A program made the translations under genes and the position numbers. From Christiangramia aestuarii (GTDB lineage: Bacteria > Bacteroidota > Bacteroidia > Flavobacteriales > Flavobacteriaceae), in the NCBI RefSeq assembly GCF_009735585.1, contig NZ_VJVW01000002.1, positions 392,512 through 456,511 on the forward strand: a DNA stretch of 64,000 nt. Reading direction: 5' to 3'. The notes beneath the pieces were generated by a model. That model had not been told where the DNA came from, ran no database searches, and saw only the letters and a program-made list of their open reading frames with translations. Shown here in pieces: positions 18,034 to 26,600 of this stretch; position 1 is the stretch's first letter; each line of letters starts with the position of its first letter.

Positions 18034-18738
18034 TTGGCAAAACTCTACCCGAAAGATAAGCTTAAGGCACATCAAATTTACATGGTTTTAAGCGCTCTTT
18101 TTATCGCTTCCCTGGTCGTATCCAACCTCATCTTTCAAAAGTTTTTTCACTGGGATTTTTTCGGCATCTATACTTTTGAAATATCGGTGGGAATATTGCC
18201 ATACCCGGTGACCTTTCTGATCACAGATATCATTAGTGAGGTTTACGGAAAAAAGAAAGCGAACCTGGTGGTGACCACAGGGATTTTCGCCTCGTTCTTT
18301 TCATTACTGATAGTGTACCTGGCAGATGCAGTGCCGGCGACCAGCTGGTCTCCCATAGACAATTCCCTTTTCGAGAAGGTATTCGGGGCCACGGCCATCG
18401 CGGTCTTTGCTTCTATGGTGGCGTATTTACTGGCCCAGTATATAGACATTCAGCTTTTTCATTTCTGGAAAAGGCTTACCAAAGGCAAGCATTTGTGGCT
18501 GCGGAATAATTTTTCCACATTTCTGTCCCAGTTCGTAGACACTTTTTCGGTGCTGTTTTTGCTCTGCAGCTTTGGAAAGATCGAATGGAACCTGTTCGGC
18601 GGACTACTTTTAAGCGGTTTTCTGTTCAAGGTACTGGTGGCAGCCCTGGACACACCATTCCTGTATGCGGCAGTTTACGGACTTCGAAGGCTTTTCAATT
18701 TAAAACCTGCCGAGGAGCTTAGGTTCGAAACGGTTTAG
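18034..18738 (+). CDS. yhhQ: Queuosine precursor transporter (YhhQ/VUT family)
   Basis: A 234-residue inner-membrane protein with six to seven hydrophobic segments. Conserved features of the family are SNLIFQKF, then ILPYPVTFLITDIISEVYGK (residues 54-73) and a C-terminal DTPFLYA. YhhQ imports the queuosine precursors preQ0/preQ1 for tRNA modification. The reading frame begins at a TTG (18034); the first ATG is codon 17 (18082). I keep the TTG because it retains the polar leader KLYPKDKLKAHQIYM seen in homologues and a -7 element lies upstream. Confidence 0.87.
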   Translation: MAKLYPKDKLKAHQIYMVLSALFIASLVVSNLIFQKFFHWDFFGIYTFEISVGILPYPVTFLITDIISEVYGKKKANLVVTTGIFASFFSLLIVYLADAVPATSWSPIDNSLFEKVFGATAIAVFASMVAYLLAQYIDIQLFHFWKRLTKGKHLWLRNNFSTFLSQFVDTFSVLFLLCSFGKIEWNLFGGLLLSGFLFKVLVAALDTPFLYAAVYGLRRLFNLKPAEELRFETV

Positions 18739-18770
18739 AAAAAACGATTAAAGACAAATTTTATAATAAA

Positions 18771-21473
18771 ATGAAAAAGGCTTTAAAAATATTCGGATTT
18801 GTTCTGTTAACTATCCTTATCCTATTGTTCATTGCACCTTTTGTATTTGAATCACAGCTCAAAGACCTGGTGAAGAAAACCATGAACGACAACCTGAACG
18901 CGCAGGTGGATTTTCAGGATATAGATCTTAGCATGTTCCGAAGTTTTCCAAAAGCGACCCTGGTCATAGAAGACCTCAGCATCATTAACAATGCTCCTTT
19001 TAAGGGGGATACCCTCGCCCTTGGTGAGGAAGTGACCTTGGAAATGTCGGTCAGGGAACTTTTTAAAAGCAGCGAGGAGCCCAAACAGATCGACGAATTA
19101 AAATTCAACAATACCTATCTCAATATAAAGGTAGATTCCCTGGGCCGGGCCAATTATGATATTGCGATAGAAGACAGCAGCAGCACTAAAGGCGAAAGCA
19201 AACCCTTCCTGTTAGACCTTAAACATTACGAGATCAATAATTCCCGGGTTAAATATGATGATAAAAGCACGAAAGTAGCCCTGGATATCGAAGACCTGAA
19301 CCATGAAGGTACCGGAGATTTTTCTCTGAATAAATCTGAGCTCAAAACCTATTCTGAAGCATTGGTTTCCCTTGATTATGATGGCACGAATTACCTTAAC
19401 CAAAACCTGGTAAGTTTGGATGCCGTATTCCAGATGGACCTGGAAAATCTTAAGTACACCTTCCTTGAAAATGAAGCCAGGATCAATCAGTTGCCGCTAA
19501 CTTTTGATGGTTATGTGCAGGTAAATGAAGATAATACCGAGATGGACCTTAGCTTTAAGACCCCATCTTCAGACTTTAAAAATTTCCTGGCGGTAATTCC
19601 TGAAACCTATGCCAAAAACATTGAAAATGTAGATACTAAGGGAGGTTTTATTGTGAACGGGAGGATCTTTGGAAAATCTGATGATACCTATATCCCGAAA
19701 ATGGATATAAAAGTAAGCTCCAACAACGCCTCATTTAAATACCCAGACCTGCCAAAAAGTGTACAGGACATCAATCTGGACCTGGTGGTATTGAACGATA
19801 CGGGACTGGTAGAAGACACTTATGTGAATATCAACAACGCGACTTTCAGAATAGACCAGGACAGGTTTACGGCTAAGGGTAAGCTGAGCAATATTACCGA
19901 GAACATGCTCGTAGATCTTGCGGTTAAGGGAAGCATTAACCTGGCCAATATCAGCAAGGCATATCCGCTGGAGCTTGAACAGGACCTCAACGGGCTGCTA
20001 ACAGCCGATGTGAAGACCAGTTTCGATATGAACTCCATCGAGAAGGAACAGTATCAGAACGTGAAAAGCAGCGGTGCGGCCTCCATAAAAGATTTCAGGT
20101 ATTCTTCTCCGGAGATCCCTAACGAGGTGAAAATTGCCAATGCCGATATGAGCTTTAACCAAGGTGATGTTAGAGTTCCTAGTTTGAAGCTAACCTCCGG
20201 ACAAACCGATATTTCAGCTTTCGGATCATTACAGAACTTCATGGGATTCCTGTTTACAGACCAGGCACTAAAGGGGAATTTCCAGGTTCAGTCAAATACT
20301 TTTTCTGTAAACGATTTTATGGTAGCCGAAACCGAGGAGATCACGACTAAAGATGAAAACGGGCAGGACAAAACCGTGGCAAAATCTACCGGGAAAGAAG
20401 CGGTAAAAGTTCCTTCCTTCCTGGACATGGAACTTAGGTTTACTGCCAACACGGTACTTTACGATAACCTGGAGCTAAAGAATGCGAAAGGCCTTTTGAT
20501 CATACGCGATGAGACTGCCAGGCTGCAGGATATTTCAACCAATATCTTTAACGGGACCATTGGAGCGAATGGACTGGTTTCTACCAAAAACCCTACCCCG
20601 GTATTCGAAATGGACCTGGACCTGAATTCACTGGATATAGCTTCTTCATTCAATAGTCTGGAGCTTATGCAGAGCCTTGCTCCCCTGGCCAAAGCAATTG
20701 AAGGTAAGCTTCAATCCACCATCAATATCAAAGGAAACCTGAATGAGGATCTTACCCCACAGCTTTCAAGCGTAGCCGGCAATGCCCTGGCCGAACTTCT
20801 CACGGCAGAGATCAACCCTGAAAAAGCAGCCCTTCTGTCTAAACTTGATAGCGAACTGAAATTCATCGACTTTAATGATATAGACCTGAGTAAGCTTAAA
20901 ACCAGGTTAAGTTTCGATAATGGGATGGTAAAGATCGCGCCCTTCGATTTTGATATTAAGGGAATAAATATTCAGGTGGCCGGGAGCCATGGCTTTGATA
21001 TGAGCATGAACTACAACCTTAAACTGGATGTTCCAGCTAAATATCTTGGCTCTGAAGTTGGCAGCACCCTTGGCAAATTAAGCGGGGAAAGTATCGCCAA
21101 TACCATGGTGGAACTGCCTATAGGCATTACCGGTACCTTTAACCAGCCACAGGTAAAACTGAACATGGAGCAGGCGGTGAACAGCCTTACCCAAAAGGTC
21201 GTGGAGCAGCAGAAAAGGAACCTCGAAGATAAGGCGGTAGATGCTATCAATGATATCCTGCAGGGAAAAAGGGATCCAAATAAACCATTCAACAAGAACG
21301 ACAGCACGGCGGTTAAAAACTCAAAAACCGATACCACCAAAAATGAGGTGCAAACCAAAAAGGATTCCATGAACCAGGCGCAACAGAAACAGGTCAAGGA
21401 TGTAGCCAGGGACATTCTGGGCGGTATTTTGAATAGCAGCAAAAAGAAAACCGACACCACGAAAAAGAACTAG
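18771..21473 (+). CDS. AsmA family protein, 900 aa
   Basis: A membrane-anchored periplasmic protein. A single N-terminal helix (residues 4-26) is followed by the typical AsmA opening, with ESQLKDLVKKTMNDNLNAQV and DIDLSMFRSFPKATLVIEDL. A long beta-rich body follows. The AsmA C-terminal region is seen at about 690-800 (AKAIEGKLQSTINIKGNL, GSHGFDMSMNYNLKLDVP). The family forms elongated grooves that move phospholipids between inner and outer membrane. The last 60 residues are a low-complexity Lys/Thr/Gln tail. It begins 32 bases after yhhQ and could share its transcript. Confidence 0.9.
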   Translation: MKKALKIFGFVLLTILILLFIAPFVFESQLKDLVKKTMNDNLNAQVDFQDIDLSMFRSFPKATLVIEDLSIINNAPFKGDTLALGEEVTLEMSVRELFKSSEEPKQIDELKFNNTYLNIKVDSLGRANYDIAIEDSSSTKGESKPFLLDLKHYEINNSRVKYDDKSTKVALDIEDLNHEGTGDFSLNKSELKTYSEALVSLDYDGTNYLNQNLVSLDAVFQMDLENLKYTFLENEARINQLPLTFDGYVQVNEDNTEMDLSFKTPSSDFKNFLAVIPETYAKNIENVDTKGGFIVNGRIFGKSDDTYIPKMDIKVSSNNASFKYPDLPKSVQDINLDLVVLNDTGLVEDTYVNINNATFRIDQDRFTAKGKLSNITENMLVDLAVKGSINLANISKAYPLELEQDLNGLLTADVKTSFDMNSIEKEQYQNVKSSGAASIKDFRYSSPEIPNEVKIANADMSFNQGDVRVPSLKLTSGQTDISAFGSLQNFMGFLFTDQALKGNFQVQSNTFSVNDFMVAETEEITTKDENGQDKTVAKSTGKEAVKVPSFLDMELRFTANTVLYDNLELKNAKGLLIIRDETARLQDISTNIFNGTIGANGLVSTKNPTPVFEMDLDLNSLDIASSFNSLELMQSLAPLAKAIEGKLQSTINIKGNLNEDLTPQLSSVAGNALAELLTAEINPEKAALLSKLDSELKFIDFNDIDLSKLKTRLSFDNGMVKIAPFDFDIKGINIQVAGSHGFDMSMNYNLKLDVPAKYLGSEVGSTLGKLSGESIANTMVELPIGITGTFNQPQVKLNMEQAVNSLTQKVVEQQKRNLEDKAVDAINDILQGKRDPNKPFNKNDSTAVKNSKTDTTKNEVQTKKDSMNQAQQKQVKDVARDILGGILNSSKKKTDTTKKN

Positions 21474-21533
21474 ATTCGGGCTATGTTACACTAAATTTGG
21501 TTCAAGCAAGCAATAGATGCTAAAATAAAAAAT

Positions 21534-22208
21534 GTCATCTCGACCATAGGGAGAGATCTCATTCAAGCTCAAATCATTCTATAGATTTCTCCGTCGCTTT
21601 GCTCCGTCGAAATGACAAACAAGACTGAAGACAGCGTCACCCTGAACTTGTATATTAAAAATGTCATCTCGACCAAAGGGAGAGATCCCAGTCAAGCTCG
21701 AATCATTCTATAGATTTCTCCATCGCTTTGCTCCGTCGAAATGACAAACAAGACTGAAGACAGCGTCACCCTGAACTTGTTTCAAGATCTAAATAGATGC
21801 TGAAATAAAAATTTCATCTCGACCAAAGAAAGAGATCTCAGTCAAGCTCAAATCATTCTATGGATTTCTCCTTCGCTGTGCTCCTTAGAAATGACAAACA
21901 AACTACTGAGGATAAGAGTCGTCCTGAACTTGTTTTTGTACCGTGAAAGATGCTGAACCGAGTTCAGCATGACGTAATTGGAAATAATTTCTAAACAGAA
22001 AAATTCAATATCGTTTAATTTCAGTTCCTCGTCACCCTGAACTTGTTTCAGGGTCTCAAAGGATGATTAAATAATCGATGTCATCTCGACCAAAGGGAGA
22101 GATCTCAGTCAAGCTCGAATCATTCTAAAGATTTCTCCATCGCTTTGCTCCGTCGAAATAACAAACAAGACTGAAGACAGCGTCACCCTGAACTTGTTTA
22201 AGGGTCTC
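21534..22208. repeat. Cluster of palindromic intergenic repeats (four 83-bp units plus short hairpins)
   Basis: Four copies of an 83-bp element lie at 21534-21616, 21663-21745, 21813-21895 (degenerate) and 22080-22162. Each opens with GTCATCTCGACC and ends with GTCGAAATGAC, inverted with one mismatch. A second inner pair (GGAGAGATC / GATTTCTCC) lets the whole unit fold into one long hairpin. Copies 1, 2 and 4 share the same following linker (AAACAAGACTGAAGACAGC) and a second element, GTCACCCTGAACTTGT with TTCAGGGTCTC. Free copies of the second type lie at 21948-21973 (ATGCTGAAC / TTCAGCAT) and 22031-22057. The shared linker points to tandem duplication. No coding potential is seen. Confidence 0.88.
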
Positions 22209-22272
22209 AAAAGATATCCACACTCCTGAACCTCAGGAATGGCCAAATAAATAATCCACTTTAGGCAAGCAT

Positions 22273-23070
22273 CTAAACCAGGACCTTTAGTTCTACCACT
22301 AGACCTTCGTTACTTCTTACATTAAAAACGGTACCATCATCGAATATAAGGTACTGGCCTTTGATCCCCTTTAGAATACCCTCATAATAAGGGTTTTTGA
22401 TAAGGTTAAGCGATTTGACCTTTTCAGGAAATTTCCTCACCGGGAACTTGATCTCGGTTTCCTTGTTGCTGGCCAGGTAATATTCCCTGGCTTCCTCCGG
22501 AATGTATTGCTTCAGTTTTTCGCGTTCCTCCTCCAGGTTCAGGTCCAGAATATCATTGGTAAGCATCTTACGCCAGTTGGTCTTGTCTGATACATGATCT
22601 TTAAGAGCTACTTCGGTGATGCCGGCAAGGTAACGATTAGGCACTTCTACGATCTCGATGGCTTCATGAGCACCCTGGTCTATCCACCTAGTAGGGATCT
22701 GGCTTCTCCTGGTCACTCCTACCTTAACATCACTGGAATTGGCCAGGTAAACCACGTGAGGCTGTAACTGTGCTTTCTTTTCATATTCCAGGTCTCGATC
22801 TTCTTCATCCAGGTGAGCTCTGCTTAACTCGGGTTTTATCACCCAGTCTCCGGCCTGTGGAATAGAGGTAAAACAATCGAAGCAGAAACCCTGGCGATAG
22901 ATCTTCTTTTCCAGCCCGCAATTAAGGCACTGGTAACGAAGAAAGTTCAGACTTATCTTTTTATCGATCAACTGGTTAAAATTGATAAAATCCTTTTCCC
23001 AGATTAGGTAGTATTGTACCTCATCGACAATTTCGGTTCTCATTTTGGTTAGAACTCCCTCGTATCTCAT
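22273..23070 (-). CDS. DUF2797 family protein
   Basis: A 265-residue soluble protein. Four cysteines (48, 51, 63, 66; CLNC and CFDC) form a likely zinc knuckle. The core has HVVYLANSSDVKVGVTR (about 105-121) followed by RWIDQGA, the DUF2797 signature, which looks similar to GIY-YIG-type strands (VYL...KVGVT). No biochemical function is established. It is divergent from the GH3 gene and is bordered on its 3' side by the palindromic repeat cluster, with no separate terminator. Confidence 0.88.
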   Translation of the reverse strand: MRYEGVLTKMRTEIVDEVQYYLIWEKDFINFNQLIDKKISLNFLRYQCLNCGLEKKIYRQGFCFDCFTSIPQAGDWVIKPELSRAHLDEEDRDLEYEKKAQLQPHVVYLANSSDVKVGVTRRSQIPTRWIDQGAHEAIEIVEVPNRYLAGITEVALKDHVSDKTNWRKMLTNDILDLNLEEEREKLKQYIPEEAREYYLASNKETEIKFPVRKFPEKVKSLNLIKNPYYEGILKGIKGQYLIFDDGTVFNVRSNEGLVVELKVLV

Positions 23071-23183
23071 TTAAATTTTTATTTTAAGTCTGAATGAAAT
23101 TTTTGCAGGCTTCAAAGTTTCGATTATTTTTAACCAAATAACCGATGGCCCTTATTTAATAAGGCTTAAAGATAAGAAGAATA

Positions 23184-24695
23184 ATGCCAATTCCATTAGT
23201 CAATTCAATAGCTTCATGGTTTCTGAAAAAGAGAATCCACCAAATGGAATTGTTCATAAAATATCCGAACGAGGTTCAGAATGAATTGCTTAAAAACCTC
23301 CTATCCAAAGCTAAGAACACCGAATTTGGTAAGAAATATCATTTTTCTGAGATCACCTCTTATGAGACCTTCAGGGAAAGAGTGCCCATTCAGAAATATG
23401 AGGATTACCAGGATGTTATAGAGCGTAGCCGTAAGGGAGAATCGAATATCTTCTGGCCCACCCCTATCAGATGGTTCGCAAAATCAAGCGGGACCACCAG
23501 TGCGAAAAGCAAATTTATCCCGGTAAGCCAGGATTCCCTGGAAGACTGCCACTATGCTGCCGGAAAGGACCTTTTATGCATCTACCTTAATAACAACCCG
23601 CAATCGCAGTTGTTCACAGGAAAGAGCTTAAGGCTTGGTGGAAGCAAGGAATTATACCAGGAAAACGGTACTTCTTATGGAGACCTTTCCGCCATCCTGA
23701 TAGACAATATGCCTTTCTGGGCCGAGTTCAGCAGTACCCCAAGCAATGAGGTCTCCCTGATGCACGACTGGGAATATAAGATGCAGGCCATCGTAGATGA
23801 AACCATTAAGGAGAAGGTGACCAGCCTGGCCGGTGTACCCAGCTGGATGTTAGTCCTGCTGAACAATGTGCTGGAAACAACCGGGAAAGAAAATCTTTTC
23901 GAGGTCTGGCCGCAACTGGAAGTCTATTTTCATGGCGGAGTCAGTTTCGAACCTTATGCTTCACAGTACCAGAAGATCCTTCCGAAAGAAGATTTCAGAT
24001 TTTACGAGATCTACAATGCTTCCGAAGGTTTCTTTGCCTGCCAGGATCACAACGACACCAAAGACCTGCTGCTCATGCTGGACTACGGAATCTTCTACGA
24101 GTTCATTCCCATGGACCGGTACGGAACCGAAGAGGAAAAGGCGATTCCCCTAAGCGAAGTGGAGGTAGGTAAAAACTACGCGGTGGTGATCACGACCAAC
24201 GCCGGGCTTTGGAGATACAAGATAGGCGATACGGTTAGGTTCACCGATACCAATCCTTACCGCATCAAGGTTTCGGGAAGGACCAAACATCATATCAACG
24301 TTTTTGGTGAGGAGCTGATCATAGAGAACGCTGAATCTGCCCTTAAAAAGGTATGCCTGGTCACCAATTGCGAGATCATCGATTATACGGTAGCGCCCAT
24401 TTTTATGGAAGGAAAAGAAAAAGGAGCTCACGAGTGGATCGTGGAATTCAAGACCCCGCCCAGGGATTTCGACAATTTCGTAAAACAACTGGACCTGGCC
24501 CTGCAGGAAGTGAACAGCGACTACGAGGCCAAACGTTATAATAATATGACGCTTAACATGCCTAAGATACACCAGGCCAGGAAAGACCTCTTCTACGACT
24601 GGCTGAAAAAACATAATAAGGTTGGAGGCCAGCATAAGGTACCAAGACTTTCAAATTCCCGCACCTACCTGGAAGAACTGCTGGAAATGGCATAA
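23184..24695 (+). CDS. GH3-type acyl-acid amido synthetase family protein
   Basis: A 503-residue soluble enzyme of the ANL adenylating superfamily, GH3 branch. It has the ATP-binding loop AKSSGTTSAKSKFIP (99-113), YNASEGFFA as the second nucleotide motif (near 275) and WRYKIGDTVRF then GRTKHHINVFGEEL in the C-terminal part. Plant GH3 enzymes couple acyl acids to amino acids. The bacterial substrate is unknown, although the fold predicts acyl-adenylate chemistry. Sixteen bases separate it from the acetyltransferase gene, so the two probably form an operon. Confidence 0.9.
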   Translation: MPIPLVNSIASWFLKKRIHQMELFIKYPNEVQNELLKNLLSKAKNTEFGKKYHFSEITSYETFRERVPIQKYEDYQDVIERSRKGESNIFWPTPIRWFAKSSGTTSAKSKFIPVSQDSLEDCHYAAGKDLLCIYLNNNPQSQLFTGKSLRLGGSKELYQENGTSYGDLSAILIDNMPFWAEFSSTPSNEVSLMHDWEYKMQAIVDETIKEKVTSLAGVPSWMLVLLNNVLETTGKENLFEVWPQLEVYFHGGVSFEPYASQYQKILPKEDFRFYEIYNASEGFFACQDHNDTKDLLLMLDYGIFYEFIPMDRYGTEEEKAIPLSEVEVGKNYAVVITTNAGLWRYKIGDTVRFTDTNPYRIKVSGRTKHHINVFGEELIIENAESALKKVCLVTNCEIIDYTVAPIFMEGKEKGAHEWIVEFKTPPRDFDNFVKQLDLALQEVNSDYEAKRYNNMTLNMPKIHQARKDLFYDWLKKHNKVGGQHKVPRLSNSRTYLEELLEMA

Positions 24696-24711
24696 AACTT
24701 AATTCTTAAAT

Positions 24712-25308
24712 ATGGCTACAGAAAAAGAAAAGATGCTTGCTCAAAAGCCATATATAGCTTCAGACCCTGAACTGGCTGCCGAACGTATCCTTGCCCAGAA
24801 AACCTGTTTCCAAATAAATTCAACTTCTCCAGAACTAACTGAAGAAAGGAACCAACTGCTTAGCTCCCTTTTTGGCTCTACCAAAAACACTTTTTATATA
24901 GAACCTCCTTTTCACTGTGATTACGGTTATAATATTTCCATAGGAGAAAACTTTTACGCCAATTATAATTGTGTTATCCTCGATTGTGCCGAAGTGATAA
25001 TTGGCGATAATGTGATGCTGGCCCCAAACGTGAGCATCTTCACAGCGGGACACCCCATAGATGCCGAAAAACGCAATCAAGGCTGGGAATATGCCATCCC
25101 TGTAAGTATTGGGAATAATGTATGGATAGGGGGAAATACGGTCATTAACCCGGGGATCAGTATTGGGGACAATACGATAATCGGCTCCGGCAGTGTGCTT
25201 ACTAAAGATATTCCCGCCGGGGTGATCGCCGCAGGAAATCCATGTAAAGTGATCAGGCAGGTCTCCGATGAGGACAAGCTATACTATTTTAAGCAACGAA
25301 AATTTTAA
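24712..25308 (+). CDS. Maltose O-acetyltransferase-like sugar acetyltransferase
   Basis: A 198-residue left-handed beta-helix enzyme of the LacA/Maa/NodL group, which transfers acetyl from acetyl-CoA to a sugar hydroxyl. Residues 1-55 form the Mac domain helix (EKEKMLAQKPYIASDPEL). The hexapeptide region begins at FHCDYGYNISIGENFYANYN, the catalytic His114 is in FTAGHP, and VWIGGNTVINPGISIGDNT with GAGSVLTKDI-like rungs complete the helix. The acceptor sugar is unknown. It is second in a unit with the GH3 gene and is followed by a strong terminator. Confidence 0.92.
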   Translation: MATEKEKMLAQKPYIASDPELAAERILAQKTCFQINSTSPELTEERNQLLSSLFGSTKNTFYIEPPFHCDYGYNISIGENFYANYNCVILDCAEVIIGDNVMLAPNVSIFTAGHPIDAEKRNQGWEYAIPVSIGNNVWIGGNTVINPGISIGDNTIIGSGSVLTKDIPAGVIAAGNPCKVIRQVSDEDKLYYFKQRKF

Positions 25309-25360
25309 AAATGATGTACCGAGGTAAGTATTCTCTCCTTCAAACTAAAATTTAATAAAG

Positions 25361-25391
25361 CAAAAATGTCCCGGACACCGGGACATTTTTG
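25361..25391. terminator. Bidirectional terminator between convergent genes
   Basis: A 14-bp perfect stem (CAAAAATGTCCCGG / CCGGGACATTTTTG, loop ACA) with T runs on both strands. It ends the GH3-acetyltransferase unit and the surface protein/PorV operon. Confidence 0.92.
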
Positions 25392-25415
25392 TTTCAAATA
25401 GTTTAGAAAATAGTT

Positions 25416-26597
25416 CTATAATACACTTGCAGTTGCAGACTTACCCACATTTTCTGTTTTGGCCTTTGAACCTAGATCGATACTCAGTGAAAATTTCAGA
25501 AGGTTATCCTGCTTAAAACTAACATCTGTCTTTACCGGTGCCTGGTATCCAAAATCGAACACAAACCTGTCATACGCAAAACCTGCACCGAGGGTTACAT
25601 GATTCCGATAACCTTTTTCCTTGCTCTGAGTTATATAACCTGTACGGAATTTCAGATTTTCATTAAAACTAAATTCAGTACCCAAAGAAAAAATCACCTC
25701 TTTTAATTCTTCTGAAAATCCATCAGGGGCATCCCCAAAACTGGAGAACCAACCTCCAACTACAGTGTTATCGGGCAGGTTTCTCTGGTCGTCGGTGGCA
25801 GGCACTAAGAATTTCAAGGCCTCGGCATAAAATGAAAGAACATCGTTAGAACCGCTAGCTATGTGATAACCTCCTCCTAATTTTAAGGAAGTTGGCAATG
25901 GATAGGAATATCCTTCTTCTTCGGCATATTGCAGTTTCGAACCCAGGTTCTTTAGGTTAAATCCAAGAGTCCATATGTTCTCTCTAGCTGAAATTGGAGC
26001 TGAAACATAATACCCTGAAATATCCGCGCTTACAGCATTTGCCGTTTTAAATTGAATATTGGAACTACCTAAATTATCAGCCAGATTTGACCGGATATAA
26101 CGCCCCGTAATGGCCATTCCGAACTTTTCATTTAGCATTAAGCTATAAGAAAGATCAAGGGCCATTTCGGTAGGTTTATAACTTCCCTGGTTTATAATAG
26201 TATTCCCCATTTCTTCCTCTACTTCCATTTCTCCAAAGCTGAAATAAGTAAGAGAACCGCTTAAAGCTGACCTTTCGTTCAATTTTTGGTGATAGGCGGC
26301 ATTTGCATGAAATACATCATTTGCATATCCTATAAATTGAGGGATATAGGACAACCCAATTCCCCTAGATTCCATTCCTGAAAAAAGAAATTTAGCGGGA
26401 TTATGAAACTGGGCAAAATCATCCGGTAAGCTTGCTACCCCGGTTTCACCCATACCACCAGCTCTTGCGTCTGGAACTACCTGCAGGAAGGGAGCCCCTG
26501 TAATCACGGGGCGTACCAATTCCTGGCTCTTTGCTGAATTCACTGCTAATACACTTAACAGTGCTATTATTATATATTTAATTTTCATAATTCTCAT
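25416..26597 (-). CDS. porV: PorV family type IX secretion outer-membrane protein
   Basis: A 393-residue outer-membrane beta barrel with a signal peptide (cleavage near residue 25, AKS-Q). The N-terminus carries the PorV signature PFLQVVPDARAGGMGETGVA, followed by HNPAKFLF and the YGxxNERSA-like segment KLNERSALSGSLTYF. PorV (LptO) shuttles secreted cargo to the attachment complex of the type IX system. The gene starts 3 bases after the stop of the 1913-aa surface protein, so the two are one operon. It may therefore be a dedicated paralogue for that cargo rather than the housekeeping PorV, which usually neighbours porU. Confidence 0.85.
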   Translation of the reverse strand: MRIMKIKYIIIALLSVLAVNSAKSQELVRPVITGAPFLQVVPDARAGGMGETGVASLPDDFAQFHNPAKFLFSGMESRGIGLSYIPQFIGYANDVFHANAAYHQKLNERSALSGSLTYFSFGEMEVEEEMGNTIINQGSYKPTEMALDLSYSLMLNEKFGMAITGRYIRSNLADNLGSSNIQFKTANAVSADISGYYVSAPISARENIWTLGFNLKNLGSKLQYAEEEGYSYPLPTSLKLGGGYHIASGSNDVLSFYAEALKFLVPATDDQRNLPDNTVVGGWFSSFGDAPDGFSEELKEVIFSLGTEFSFNENLKFRTGYITQSKEKGYRNHVTLGAGFAYDRFVFDFGYQAPVKTDVSFKQDNLLKFSLSIDLGSKAKTENVGKSATASVL

Positions 26598-26600
26598 TAA

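Noticed and set aside
21534..22208. Possible CRISPR array or remnant of an insertion sequence
   Set aside because: Units are 83-bp hairpins with irregular spacing, no transposase frame and no target duplications seen.
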